This document shows, in pieces, positions 45,367 through 57,421 of a stretch of DNA of 64,000 bases. Position 1 is the first letter of the stretch; each line of letters starts with the position of its first letter. Source of the stretch: Laguncularia racemosa (lineage: Eukaryota; Streptophyta; Magnoliopsida; Myrtales; Combretaceae). The notes under the pieces are model-generated. The model was given only the letters and a program-made list of their open reading frames with translations. It searched no databases and was not told where the DNA came from. Where the stretch lies: NCBI GenBank assembly GCA_037954665.1, contig JBBMOL010000367.1, positions 62,001-126,000 of the forward strand. The letters are read 5' to 3'. The translations under genes and the position numbers were made by a program.

Positions 45367-45790
45367 TTAGACTTTGGCTCCCCCTGTTATCTGAATCATA
45401 TATGCTAATGTGGCCAGGGCATCTGCAAACTGATTTTGAGTCCTCACAATGTATGTGAAGGTGACTACTTCGAATTCGCCGATCAGCTCTGTCAAATGTT
45501 GATGGTATGGTACCAATTTGAGGTCTTTAGTTTTGTATTCCCTTCGTGTCTGTAATAAGATGAGTGAAGAATCTCCATATACTGCTAATTCACGGATTTC
45601 CATGTGGCGTGCCATTTTGAGGCCAAGGATGCACGCCTTATATTCCGCGATATTATTAGTATATGGAAATGTGAGTCTCATCGTTGAGGGGAATTATATT
45701 CCTTCTGGTGATATTAGTACTACCCCGATCCCACAACTGAATACATTGGCAACTTTGTCAAAGAACATCTTCCATTTAGGGCTTTATTTT
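45367..45790 (-). pseudogene. E9 second RNase H (archaeal-type aRNH)
   Basis: Minus strand. The open frame 45681-45367 gives RLTFPYTNNIAEYKACILGL, ELAVYGDSSLILLQTRRE and VRTQNQFADALATLAYM. These are the Glu, Asp and C-terminal Asp blocks of the additional RNase H found in Tat-lineage elements. The upstream strand with the first Asp (FDKVANVFSCGIGVVLISPE) is read to about 45790 across one stop. Its position between the first RNase H and integrase is as expected for Ogre. Confidence 0.85.
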
Positions 45791-45861
45791 GTCCCATAAT
45801 CTTCTGTTAGCTCGCCCTCCGCTATTAATATATTTTCATTAAGGAATTAAGCTTGTGATTC

Positions 45862-46479
45862 TCAAGGATCTCCCTCAATTAGGTGTTTTACCAACTGATC
45901 GGCTAAAGATTGCCCTTTTATCAAATTTTGATTTATATATGTGATATCAAATTCTAATAAGAGAATTTGCCATTTAGAGATTCTCCCTAACAAAATGGGC
46001 TTCTCTACTAAGTATTTTAGATGATCGTGTCTTATTAGCAACTCAATGGGGTAGTAAAGGGTGTATTGTCTTAACCCGTGCATGACCCAAATCAAAGCAC
46101 AACAAGTCCTTTCTATTTAAGAGTACCTCTGTTCTCCATCTGTAAACTTCTTGCTTAGATAGTATATGGAACATTCCCTTCCTTCTTCATCTTTCTACCC
46201 TAGCACGCACCCCATGGATTCGGGGAGTATCATGATGTATAAGAATAAGCGCTTTCCTTGTTTTGGAACTATCAAGATTGGAGCATTTACGAGATAGTCT
46301 TTGATCGTTCTGAATGCTTCTTCGCATTCATCGTCCCATTCTACCGTGGAATTCTTTTTTAGCAGACAGAATAGTAAGCGGCATTTGTCTGTAAGTTGTG
46401 AGATGAAATGGGCTATGTAATTCAATCTTCCCAGCAGACCTCTCACCTCTTTGATAGTGCATAGAGAGGGTAGCTCCAA
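45862..46479 (-). pseudogene. E9 first RNase H
   Basis: Minus-strand frames 46479-46195 and 46095-45862. The first covers the connection between RT and RNase H (EVRGLLGRLNYIAHFISQLT, EWDDECEEAFRTIKDYL). The second covers the C-terminal RNase H part (YYPIELLIRHDHLKYLVEKP, ISKWQILLLEFDITYINQN, IKGQSLADQLVKHLI). A stop-rich gap lies between at about 46100-46190. Confidence 0.83.
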
Positions 46480-46518
46480 TATGGCCTTTACTTTGTCAAG
46501 GTCGATTTTGATACCTTC

Positions 46519-47345
46519 TCAGCTTCTGACAAACCCTAATAGCTTGCCTGTTGCGACCCCAAAAGTGCACTTTTTAGGATTTAACTTAAGCTGAAACTTT
46601 CTTAATCGCTTGAACAATTTCCTTAGGATAACCGCATGGCTTTCTTCTCCTTTAGACTTGGCTATCATGTCATCAACGTATACTTCAACTTCTCGATTCA
46701 TCATGTCATGAAGTATCGTGACCATAGCTCTTTGATATGTTGCTCTAGCATTCTTGAAACCAAAGAGCATAACTTTGTAACATAAAGTTCCCTATGTTGT
46801 GATAAAGGTTGTTTTGGTTTTATCTTCTTCAGCCATTTTTATATGATTATATCCTGAGAAACCATTCATAAAATGAGAAGAGATGGTTCCCTACGGTATT
46901 ATCTACCAGGATGTCAATGTGAGGTAAAGGGAAATTGTCTTTTGACATAGCTTGATTTAAGTCTCATAAGTCTATACACACTCGCACTTTCCTATTCTTT
47001 TTTAGAGTGGGGACTATATTTGCTACCCATTCCATGTAATCTGACACCTCAATAAATCCTACTTCTAGCAATTTTTTACTTCCTCTTTGATCTTAAGTAA
47101 GATGTCAAGCCTAAACCTTCTTGACTTTTGTTTTTTAAGTTTGACATCTTCTCTCGTGGGAAGCTTGTGAACTACTATTAACTGGTCGAGCCCTGGCATG
47201 TCACTATATGACCAGGCGAATACATCCGCATATTCAGTCAACAACTCGGTTATCTCCCACTTTTGTTCGTCACTCAAATTGGCCCTAATCTTGAGGTTTT
47301 TGGGTTCCTCGGTGCTTCCTAGATTTATTGTCTCCATTATGAGTT
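46519..47345 (-). pseudogene. E9 reverse transcriptase
   Basis: Minus strand. The pre-RT block (47337-47065) reads ADVFAWSYSDMPGLDQLIV and HKLPTREDVKLKKQKSRRF. Stops break the middle near 46800-47060. The open frame 46770-46519 includes MLFGFKNARATYQRAM and the catalytic box YVDDMIAKSKGEESH at about 46680-46640, then LKLNPKKCTFGVATGKLLGF. All RT blocks are Tat-like. The pre-RT begins immediately after a gag fragment, so the protease is deleted. Confidence 0.87.
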
Positions 47346-47978
47346 GGTTATATTAGGCATATTTGCTCATCTTCCACACATAAAGCCTTGTCTGCATCTT
47401 AGGGCATCCAGTGCCGTCGTATTTTTCAAACTCTAGGGTCTTGAACTTCTCTAGGTAAGCTTCCTCCTCATATACTAGTCGGCTGGTGATTCCTGAGTGC
47501 TCAAAGCTATCAGGCCCTTCTAACATCTTCATCTTGTCGGCCATTTGTTGGAAAAGCTTTCTCTCCATCTCCTTTGCCTATCTTCCATTTCCCTTTTTAT
47601 ATCATCTAAGGTTGGACCGAGGTTAGCTTTTGGTTTATACTCGAATGCTGGGTTGAGGTCAAAATTGATCTCCTCATACTCTGGAAGTTGACCCTCTACT
47701 ACCTTCCCTCTTCTGGCCCTTGAATGTTCTTCCTGAGTTGGTTGGGTGGCGCGAAGGAAGCTGATACTCTTAGTCAGGAAGTGGACTTGTGCAGCCATTT
47801 GCTGGACCGTTTGTTCTAGGGATATGATCCTTGGGTCCGAGGTGGTATCAGCGCTGGCGTTGTTGCGATTGTCGTTGTTGTTGCCACTATTTGCAATTTT
47901 AGTCTTAGAGTAGGTGTGGATTAGGCTCCTTAGAGGGTTTGATTGTTTGGGAGATATCTTTGACACCTGGATTCGCAT
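47346..47978 (-). pseudogene. gag: E9 gag N-terminal part, truncated by deletion
   Basis: Minus strand. The frame 47978-47529 carries a low-complexity N-terminus (NSGNNNDNRNNAS), a coiled-coil-like stretch (RIISLEQTVQQMAAQVHFL) and LPEYEEINFDLNPAFEYKPK. After a frame change the frame 47568-47353 shows KFKTLEFEKYDGTGCPKMQT and YVWKMSKYA. There the gag domain stops abruptly and pre-RT sequence follows. The gag C-terminus, knuckle and protease are missing. Confidence 0.83.
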
Positions 47979-48149
47979 TTTTTTTTAATTTGATGTGTGT
48001 ATGTAAATATGATGCATGTATCACACAAATGCTTAAAAAAAAAGGCCAACAATTGATTAATGATATAATACTGAAACTTTATTTATTTTTTATTAATATT
48101 GAAAACTTAGAGTTCGATACTTAAAACATGAAAAAGAAAGAATAGAATG

Positions 48150-49682
48150 TTAATCTAGTTCCTAGTCTTCTTCCTCTTTAGCTGTGTAGGCGCCGGTTAT
48201 TTGTTGATGATGGCTTTCAATTCTTTGACTCTAGCTTAGGTCTTCTCCAGCTGAGCTTCCAAAGCTTTATTCCTTTGGTCAGACTCCTTAAACCTTCCCT
48301 TTTAGACATCCCTTTTATAGTCTACAGCTTCAAAGTATACTTTCATCCAGGCCCTCACTTGTTCGAAGTAGGTTCTCAGTTCTAGACCCACATTGTCTGA
48401 CGTTGGTTGAGTGACATCTGGGACTCGGTATGCCCTTTCTCCCGTCTAATATAGTTAGTTTATTACGAAATCTCTAGTGGCTCGATGCTGCCCACTTCAC
48501 CATTCAGGTCTCTAAGGTCTATGTTGGGGCTCTCAATCCGGGAGTCCCATAAGGCTTTGACCTCTGCTAGCTTAGTAAACTTCTCAGCTACCAACAAGCT
48601 TAGATCCTGGTATTCAAATCTGATTCCCTCCTACGACGGCCTGTAAACTATATCTCGGATGGTACCGAACTAACGGACCACTGAGTTTGGATGATAACCC
48701 GTGCAGCCATTGATACTGATTAGAGGAACAGCCTAGAGGTTTTTGCAAGTTATGACGACTTTATTACAGCAACTCCATCTAACAGTCCAGAGGATGTCAT
48801 TGGCACTGAAGCCTTTGAGTACTTTTACCCAACTATAGCTGGTGAGATCGCCAGGTAACTTTATCCTCTCTATACAGGAATCCACGAGATCTACTTATTG
48901 AGTTAGGAATTTCCAAACCATATTTAACCCGAAACATTTAAGGTGACTTACGAACCATATTAGGATGGGGTTAATGTTCGAGCGGAGAATTCCATGACCC
49001 TTCTTTTTGACGAAATTCAGGTTCCGGATCTGTTCAACTAGTAGAGCCGAGATATAAGACTTCCCTTCTAGAAATTGGTCCACTAGTTCTACAACCATGT
49101 AGTGGATGTGAAAGATCTCAATAGGGAAGAGCATGGTTGCAAATGCTATCAGGATGAAAGCATACACCCTTCTTTATTTATAGCTCCTAGGATCCCTGCA
49201 TAATATATCCTTCCTGTTCCTATCATCATTCCGGGCTATAAACCACACTTTTAATTCATCCATCCGGAGGTAGTATCTGTTGCAGTTTGCCAAAGCCTAG
49301 TTGATTGCTGTCTTACAAATACCCAAAAGTCTACTGAAAATACCAGCTGGCCTAGCCTCGAGATTTAGCACATATATCCCGCTGGTAAGTGATGGGGCTT
49401 GCAGAAATTGGGTATATTCTTCCAAGGTTGGTGTAATCTCATGCGGCCCAATAAAGAAAACTACGAGCTTGATTTCCTAGAGGTATAAGATAGCCTAAAT
49501 CAGAGGCAGGTTCATTTCCATCTTCATTAGTGACAAAATGGGCCCTATCTTTTCTTAGATGAAGGCCTATTCCTTAGGGTCATATAGAGTGAACTAGTGG
49601 TCCAATACCAATTTTGGATCTAGAGGTTTGCAAACCCGGATTTCCTTATGGAGGAGGCGATCGAGTATGAGACTAGCCATCT
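48150..49682 (-). pseudogene. E9 extra ORF1 (Ogre-type), with stops
   Basis: Ogre elements carry an additional ORF upstream of gag, of unknown role. Here it starts MASLILDRLLHKEIRVCKPL at 49682. It continues with stops through a part resembling plant mobile domain proteins (PHEITPTLEEYTQFLQAPSL, GIYVLNLEARPAGIFSRLLG). An open frame 49167-48895 reads HYMVVELVDQFLEGKSYISA and FVKKKGHGILRSNINPILIW. Further on, a Glu/Lys-rich coiled-coil-like C-terminus reaches about 48150. The domain name is inference. Confidence 0.7.
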
Positions 49683-50165
49683 ATTACCATAAAAATTTCT
49701 AATTACACAAAATTTTTTACAAAGTACAAATGATGCTATTACAGGTAAATGTATCCGATCTCCGGAAAAGAAATGAAAGAATTACATCATTAATCAATTG
49801 TCGGCCCATGCCTTCATCTATGCAAACAGGTGGGTTCTAACAGGTCCCTAAGCTCTATAGCCTCTCGCATTCTTGAAGAAATGGATTTCAGGTCATATCG
49901 AAGCATTGGGTAGGGTAGCCGAATGGTGATTATATCACTTTGCTCGAAACCTACACAATGGCCCCCCCGTCTTAAGGTCCTAAGATGGCCTGGGTTTAAT
50001 CATATCTAATCACACGATTACATGCATGTAGACTCAACAATAGTAAATAAACCGTTAACTTCACTAAATCCCTAAAAGGTTAGCATCAGCAATATCTCGC
50101 AGTATAACAGTTAAAAGACATCTGGAAATGGTGATTTCAAAAAGTTTAGGTGGCTAGCCTACCGG

Positions 50166-50185
50166 GGTCCCTAGTAGAGTCGCCA
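50166..50185 (-). other. E9 primer-binding site (tRNA-Arg type)
   Basis: On the minus strand TGGCGACTCTACTAGGGACC follows the LTR after three bases. It matches the Ogre consensus TGGCGACTCCGCTGGGGA except for transitions that fit C/G deamination. The leader 49683-50165 holds no gene. Confidence 0.85.
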
Positions 50186-50188
50186 TCC

Positions 50189-51969
50189 TGTCAAGTCTAA
50201 TTTTTTATTTTTCTCATTTAGATTCCTAATCTGATTTATATTGGACCTTATGCTCATCTACTATAAATCCTCAACTTAAACTAGGAATTTTATTTTATTT
50301 GGAGTCGCTACCCAACTAAAGTTGGGAAAAATTATCGAATTAGAACTAATTGAGCGGATTAATTCTAATTTGGACAACTAGTTGACGAAATCTCCTTTTT
50401 TATTTTTTGTAAATGAAAAAAAGAAGAAAGTAAAACTAGAGATTCTTGACTCAAGGGCTAACCTATTAAAACCCTAAAGTTACCACCTTATCATTTTGAA
50501 ATTTGGACCATATTATGATATCTTTTCTTTTATTTTTTTATTTTTACTATTTTTTATTATTTTGGATATAGGCAAAACAACTTATAATAATTTGAAAAAT
50601 GATTTTTATTTCTTTTTAGAGTTGCCCCATAAGGGTGCCTACGTACTCGCTATTTAAGATCAAACAAGTCGTAGTTCGCTTTTTATAAAAAGCTTTAGTG
50701 GGTTTCTTAATTTTAATTATGAAAATACCTTGGGTTTAAATTCATTACCATTTTCAAGGTTTTGGAAAAAATATAAGCTTAAGCTTTATTATTTTATTTT
50801 CTAAAAATTTAATTTAAGAAAAACCAATTTTGGATTTATTTTGAAAAAAGGATTTTTCTATGTGATAAAACGATCTATTATTATTTAAGTTATTATCCTA
50901 ACTTATTTACTTCTAATTTTTTTTTCTTTTTTTTTATTTTTTTTATTTTATTATTATTATTATTATTTCTCTTATATATATTTTATATATTTTTATTATT
51001 TATTATTTTTATTTTTTACCTTTATTTTTATTATTTTCTTAATTTTATATTTTTTATCATTTTTCTTTTGTTATTTTTTAGTATTTACATTCTTTATTAT
51101 TTCTATATTAAACTAAACATATCTATCCCAAAATAAAACCTAATTAAAACCCTAACATTATTATTTATATTTTTTAGGATTATAAATTTCTAATAAAATA
51201 AATATCTAAACAAAATAAATAAATAAATATGGATAAATAATAAATAAATAAAATAAAGAACAAAAAAATAAAATAAAAATAAAAAAAATTGAAAAAACCG
51301 GCTTACTTGGGTACGAGTCGTGGATAGCAGGTCGAGTCAAATCGGGTGACGGTTGGAGGGTTTTCTATGGCGGCGTTCCGATAGTTTTTGTGGGCATTTG
51401 AAGGTGGCTTCCAAGCTTTTAGAGGGTGGGGAATCTAACCGTGGTGGTGGATTTCTTCATAAATGCCTCTTGGTGGTGGTTCTTAACTTGGTCGACGGTC
51501 GCGGTGTGGCGAAACTCCGGCGACTCTTGAAACCTTTGATTTTTCACTCTTTTCTCACTTTTGATCTGCGATTCAACTTCCCTACGTTGTGCTCTATTTA
51601 TAGACACCAGGAATTGAGCTGGATAAGCTTAGATTTCCTCTTATTGAGATTAATCAAATTTTCGGTTAAAAACCCATCTCCGATTTGTTTAGATTTGTGT
51701 AAATCTTGGATTTTGTTACAATTTTATTCTAATTGGATGATGTTTATCTCTTTTTAGTTAAAGATTTAGTGGATTTGTGCAAAAAATCGCATCAAAACGG
51801 CTGAATTTCATTTTCCCACGGCCGGCGAACGTTTTAAACGGAGGTTAAAGACAATCATGCCTCCGGCGTATTCTTTCATAAATAGAATAAAAATGAAAAA
51901 ATTTGTAAAAATGAAGAAAATTGTAAATTAAAATTATTAATGATTAGGGGCCAAAATGGAGTGCTTTCA
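50189..51969 (-). repeat. E9 middle LTR (1781 bp)
   Basis: It matches 40344-42451 along its length, from TGAAAGCACTCC to AGACTTGACA on the minus strand. A TATA box is at 51594-51602. A block of about 320 bp present in the 3' LTR, including the tRNA-like part, is missing near 51866. It is followed on one side by the primer site and on the other by a polypurine tract (AGAGAGGGGCAG). It therefore serves as the 3' LTR of one unit and the 5' LTR of the next. Confidence 0.92.
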
Positions 51970-53565
51970 ACTGCCCCTCTCTGTAGTAAAGTTTGAAAAA
52001 AATAACTACAAAGACAAGAAAGACGCCATTTTTTGCCAACAAACTAAGTAGATAATGCCATAGTTGGCTAGTTATCTAAACTCGGTTCTAGTAGGAAAAT
52101 GCTCCATGAGCTAATAATCCTACGAATGCTTTGTGATGATTAATACTGTTTAAGGAATGATCTTAAACAATCTAACAACCTAGAGTAAGATATCATCTAG
52201 AAAAGTGCTCTATAAGCTAACTAATCGACGATAGGAAATATCTTAAGGATTGTTTTGGGAGTATGTTATTGTGAGTGGATTAACTGGTAATAGGAAGCGT
52301 CCTATCGAACTAGCGACCATAAAGAAGAGATTGTCTGAGGAAACGCTCCTATGAGCTAGCCACCTGATAACAGAAGCATCTGGCTAAACTAGCGACTTTT
52401 GGAGAAGAAATGTTCTATATGAGTGCTCTCATGAGCTGACTCGTCAACATTAGGAAATGCCTTATAGGACTAACAACCTTAAAGGGGATAATCTAAAGAA
52501 GTTCTCCTATGAGCTAACTAATAGCTAGATTATCTTAGAAAAGTGCTCTTATAAGCTGACTAATCAATATCTAGAAAAGTGCTCTTATAAGCTGACTAAT
52601 TAGTTATCTGGAGAAGTGCTCCTATGAGCTAACTAATCGATAAATTATCTAAAAAAAGTTCCCCTATGAGTTGACTAATCGGTTATCTTAGAAAAGTGCT
52701 CTTATGAGCTGACTAATCGATAATTAGGAAGCGTCTTATTTAGACTTGCAACCATAAGAAAGGATATCTTAGGAAGGTGCCCCATTATGGGCTGACTAAC
52801 CGATAGTAGGAAGCGTCTCCGTGGACTTGCAACCCTAAAGAATAGGTGTCTCGAAAGGTGCCCCTATAGGCTAACCCTGAGATAAGATGTTTAGGAAAGT
52901 ACCACATTATGAGCTGATTTTTAAGAAAGTATAACCAAGAAAGTGCCCCATTCTAAGCCGACTCTAGGTTATTATATCTGGAAAAGTGCCTTGTAGTGGG
53001 CTGACTTTAGAAGAGCATTTCTGGGAGAGTGCCCCATTGTGGGCTAACTTACCTAATACTTTTGAACTGGTTAAATAATTGATAAGAGATTTCTCTTAGA
53101 CTGCTTATCTTAGAATATGTGATTCATGATGAAGTGATGGTTATTTACTCTAAAATGCTTACCGGTTTATCGTGGATAGCAACCAAACAATCGGACCCGG
53201 TGCTGGTTTGCTCCTTTTTTTGCTTACTCTTGCTTCAAAGTAGGGCTGAGGGCCTTAATGTACTTTCTTTCTTGTGAGCACGACTCTTGTGATTGTAGTG
53301 TTATCTTATTAAAGCACAAAGTTTAATGCTAAAAAAAAAGTATGTAGAATTATATCACAAAATCTATTTAGATTTGTTATCACTTCAATGTTCATTATTC
53401 ATGGTGAGGCAATGGGTAATGTGTGTATATGGACGTTTATTTTAATGAAAATTGGTTGAAATGATTGATCATTCAGAAACATTAACTTTGCTTATAAAAG
53501 AAATGAAAATTAAACTCAACGAAATATGTACTGAATATTGGCATTCATGAACCTTGGAAAAATGT
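51970..53565 (-). repeat. E9 second copy of 3' untranslated region with tandem repeats
   Basis: It is a close duplicate of 42452-44085 with the same order of GTGCTC(C/T)TATGAGCTGAC units. Differences are scattered point changes. No gene is present. Confidence 0.9.
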
Positions 53566-54367
53566 CAATTTTCTTGCCTAAGGATAATACATCTTAACAT
53601 CATCCATGTTAATGGGGTCTCTCAATTTTGGACAATCCATTTGAGTTAATATTAAAGCTCCTCCTAACAACACTTTTTTTACAACATATGGGCCTTCATA
53701 TTTTAAGGTAACCTTCCCTCTTGAATCTTGAGCATTTAGAAGAACCTTTTTTAGCACCAAATCTCCCTTTATGAAACATCAAGGTTTCATTTTCTTTTTG
53801 AACGCCCAGGCTATTCTTTATTGGTAGCATTGGTCATGACATAATGCAATTAGTCTTCTTTCGTTGACTAAATTCAACTGATCAAGTCTCTTCTTTAACC
53901 AATCTGATTCATCTAATTGCACTTCTAATAGGATCTTAAAGGATGGTATTTTGACTTTGACTGGTAGAATTGCTTTAGTACCACATACCAGAGAATACAG
54001 GGTAACTCCCGTAAATGTTCGGATTGAAGTTCTATAACCCATGAGGGCAAATGGTTGCATCTCGTGCCAATCTTTGTAAGTGACCGTCATCTTCTTAATG
54101 ATTCTTTTGATGTTTCTGTTGGTTGCTTCCACTACACCATTCATTTGAGGTCGGTAGGGAGTTGAATTTTTGTGGTTTATATGGAATTGTTGACACAAAT
54201 GTATCATCAACTTGTTGTTGAGGTTGGTGCTGTTGTCGGTGATAATTAATTTAAGAACTCCATAGCGAGCTATTATGTCCCTCTTTAAAAACCGGACTAT
54301 TACCCCTTTTGTGACGCTGGTGTATGATGAAGCTTTTACTCATTTGGTGAAGTAATCAATGGCTACC
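53566..54367 (-). pseudogene. E9 second, partial integrase copy
   Basis: Minus strand. The frame 54210-53818 has FHINHKNSTPYRPQMNGVVE and WHEMQPFALMGYRTSIRTF, and retains the catalytic Glu of GVVEATNRN. The frame 53760-53578 has VLLNAQDSRGKVTLKYEGPY and NMDDVKMYYP, the integrase end. This copy is better preserved than 44086-45246 in this part. The integrase N-terminus, reverse transcriptase, gag and the rest are deleted up to a fragment of the LTR at 54368. Confidence 0.87.
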
Positions 54368-54501
54368 AATATTTTTCCTATTTATTTTATTTTTTTCTTT
54401 TATCTTTCCTAAATAGAAAAAAAATGAAAAAAATTGTAAAAATGATGAAAATTGAAAATTAAACATTATTAATGATTAGGGGAAAAAATGGGGTGTTTAC
54501 A
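54368..54501 (-). repeat. E9 outer LTR fragment (first 134 bp)
   Basis: It begins TGTAAACACCCC on the minus strand, the LTR tip, and corresponds to the outermost 134 bp of the other LTRs. It is joined to integrase sequence at ATAT, which occurs at both parental positions. The outer side shows the AATAT duplication. Confidence 0.88.
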
Positions 54502-54506
54502 AATAT

Positions 54507-57188
54507 TTTCTCAAAATAAATCTTTTATACATCATCTCGCTAGCAAGAGAGAACTTTGCACTAATGTGCAAGATGACTTTAAAGGCTTCTTAGATCTTAA
54601 GAGTCTAAGTGGTCTCATATCCATGACACCCCTCCAAGTGGGTCTTTACATCGCTGCTACTAATTGAAGGCATCAACTCTTAAGCGCACGATGACTTACA
54701 TATATTTAAATAACGCAAGCTACAAAGAGGCCCTCTAGTGACACTTTTAGATGAGATGGCACAACAAAATTGTGAGAGGAAAAGTTTTACCTAAAATCTA
54801 GAGTTGCTACCCCATCTTAATGAGATATGTTAGCAATTGGGGGAGGAGAGATATTCCAGGTGCAGCACATAAAGTAGTGCATCAACATGAGCATCAATCT
54901 CACTCCTCAACTGGTACTTAAATATCTAAGTAGCTTCATTGGATCACTTAAATCTTTAGTGCTATCACCATCATCAACCTAAAAAGCTTCCAAGATGCTT
55001 GACCAATATAACAACCAGTCAAGGGATAGAATCCCCAATCGGCACATAGATGTCTCAATCTTCTTCAAAAGAACCATGTACTCTAACTTCAAAGTAAAAC
55101 ATGCTCTATGTAAGACCTCCACTCAAAGGGTGACTACTTAAGAGTGTAATCTAGGTGACAAATAGAGGAAACTCTCTTCTTTCATTCGTAAAGCACAACA
55201 CCAAATCACCTTTGATGGTGACCCTCCAGTCCACTTGAGGCTCGCTATGCTTAAGACCTGGTTTGCTTAAGGTTGGCTGTGCTTGAGACCTAGTAAAGCC
55301 TACTATACACCAAGCCCATTGTGCTGAAGTCCTTCTATGCACAACATATGCCATGATAGAGCCTTGCTATGCTCGAAACCTATTAAGGTATGTTGTATGC
55401 ATAGCTCACTTTACCGAAGGGCTACTATATTTGACCTTGTAACATTCTTACTCTAATAGGATTCACAAAACAACTTCTATCACCTACAATGATAGAAGGA
55501 AATATATGAACTATCAATATAAGTACACAAAATGAGAATACTTACTCTTATTTATGGTTGACCTAGAATTTAGGGATATCTCTCCCCAAATCCTTAAAGA
55601 AACATGGAAATTACACTTCCATCATGCTCACATGTGGGAAACATGGTTGAGTGGATGTAGTAATTGTATAAAGGATCCTAATGGGAACCATGATTAAGCA
55701 CACTTAGTAATGGCATAAAGGATCTTAATCATAACCACACTTCCATCTCGCTCTTGTGTGAAAATTGCAGTCAAGTGGAAATAGTAATGACATGAAGGAC
55801 CCCGGTCTTCTTAAAGAAAGAAATATTATCTAACCTTGTGGTGGATAAGAATGCTCATGTTGAAGAAAAGGAATGAAATTCCTACTACATGCATGATCAA
55901 AGGAAGAAGAGGGACAAAGTCCCTATCACTTGTCAAATTTGGTAAAGTTGCTTATTATAATTGGAGCAAATTTAGATGAACAAAGTTCCTGTTTACTCTC
56001 CAAGAAAGCTTTTGACCTAGGTTGCAATGACATATTTTTTGTCAAGTTGCTATCTCACTTGCAAAGGGTCAACACAGAAGGAAACATGAAAATTAAAGCA
56101 AGAAATTTAACATGGAAGGAAACATGAGAATTAAAGCAAGAAAGAAGACTATTAGAGAGATTTTTCAATGGAAGATTGGAGATTGAATCCGGATCTTCTT
56201 TCTTTAGTTCTTGAGAAGTTGTTGTTGGTCACCAACTACCTCCACTTTAGTATCATCTGCAAATCATGACATGATGTTGCATAAAATAAAAAGAGTCGAC
56301 AAGTTTTCCTCAAAACTATTCATCATCAACTTCCTCTACTATTGATTTCAACTACAAAAGGAAGCAAAAAAGATGTTTGTACAATATTGCCAAGATGGAG
56401 AATATTAATCCGAGAGCTAAAAAACTTGTTAGTATAAAATCTCCAGTTTCTCATTAGAATAGAAAGTAAAGCTGCCAATAATCCAAAAAAAGCACTAGAT
56501 GAACCAACTTCTGGATTGTCTTGCAAACAAACTGCAACAAATAGGCTACCATAAGGGGGGGACATAGATGATCCGTGTCCTTAATGGTCCAAACTCTTTC
56601 TCTAGATAAATTCCTATATATACAACACCATCTAGGTTGATCAATAGGTGGAAAACCTCATAATGTAAGCATGGGAACGTAAAAAGCCGCCAAATCTAGT
56701 GTTTAGCTAGTGACGTCCTACAAAGAGCCCCCCATTGCATCCAACATAGAGGTGGAAGGCCTAAGGAGGGGATTCTCATGAAGAGACTAGAAAGCCATCC
56801 ACCTTAACACCCTAAAAGCACAATCCCCATGAGTAAAGTAATAAAGTTCCAGTTCATGTTCCGTAAACAACCTTGCGATCATTCTTCATAATAATAATGG
56901 ATAGTAACTCATCCTCAGAGAACTCTAACTACATTTGAACTTTATTACTTCGACAATTGCACACAAATAGAGTCTTATCTCCACTTTGCTAGAATTTCTC
57001 AAATTTAGATTCACATCCAAGTATTGTGCAATTTTTCTAGGAAATCTATTTAAGATGTGGTTCATTTAAGATATGATTTGATGCATCTCTACACATGCAT
57101 ATCCACACAAGAAAATCTTGCATTCAAGCTCAAATCACATCAATTAAGATCTATGATGAAAAAAGATATATTTGGGATGTGATTTTTT
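54507..57188. other. Unassigned, repeat-like DNA; no recognisable gene
   Basis: This continues the host sequence on the right of E9. A phrase AACTCTTAAGCGCACGATGA at 54669-54688 resembles the 58-bp repeat at 20805-21147. A block of short related phrases (CTATGCTTAAGACCTG, GTGCTTGAGACCTAG) covers 55245-55400. A diverged direct repeat (ATGGTTGAGTGGATGTAGTA and AGTCAAGTGGAAATAGTAAT) covers 55600-55810. A minus-strand piece near 54930-55070 (a DSTKDLSDPMKLLRYLSTS-like reading) may be a coding remnant. Small frames at 55151-56565 show no known motif. Confidence 0.5.
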
Positions 57189-57407
57189 TGTTAGGGTCCC
57201 TAATCCCACTCACTCACTTTAGAAAAATACACTAATGTTTTTTAGCAAGAGAAGACTTAGAAGTATTAAACTGAAATAAAGAAAATCCGTACCTTTATTT
57301 GCAATGGCTAAAGATATGTACATGATCTAAATTTTTTGCTTTCACTTCTGTTCTTATATACTCATTATGTTGCCAAACATGATAAGAATATTTTATACAC
57401 TCTAACA
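57189..57407 (+). repeat. E10 5' LTR (219 bp)
   Basis: It begins TGTTAG and ends CTAACA, a perfect 6-bp inverted terminal repeat typical of Copia LTRs. Its left flank is a T run, so the target duplication is uninformative. Confidence 0.85.
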
Positions 57408-57409
57408 TT

Positions 57410-57421
57410 TGGTATCAAAGC
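57410..57421 (+). other. E10 primer-binding site (initiator tRNA-Met)
   Basis: TGGTATCAAAGC differs from the tRNA-Met site by one G-to-A change. It lies two bases after the LTR. Confidence 0.88.

Larger units (their letters stand above)
40344..54501 (-). mobile_element. E9: Ogre/Tat-like element with three LTRs
   Basis: The outer ends carry one perfect 5-bp duplication, AATAT (40339-40343 and 54502-54506). Reading on the minus strand the order is: LTR start fragment (54501-54368), integrase part and 3' region (54367-51970), complete LTR (51969-50189), tRNA-Arg-type primer site, extra ORF1, gag, RT, RNase H, second RNase H, integrase, 3' region, complete LTR (42451-40344). The extra ORF1, second RNase H and primer type identify the Ogre branch of the Tat lineage. 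Protease and most of gag are deleted. Confidence 0.92.

Noticed and set aside
45226..45799. Plus-strand frames opposite the second RNase H of E9
   Set aside because: They are antisense shadows of the recognised minus-strand domain.
55151..56565. Small frames in the unassigned region as host genes
   Set aside because: They show no motif, no splice-like structure that I can support and no codon bias.
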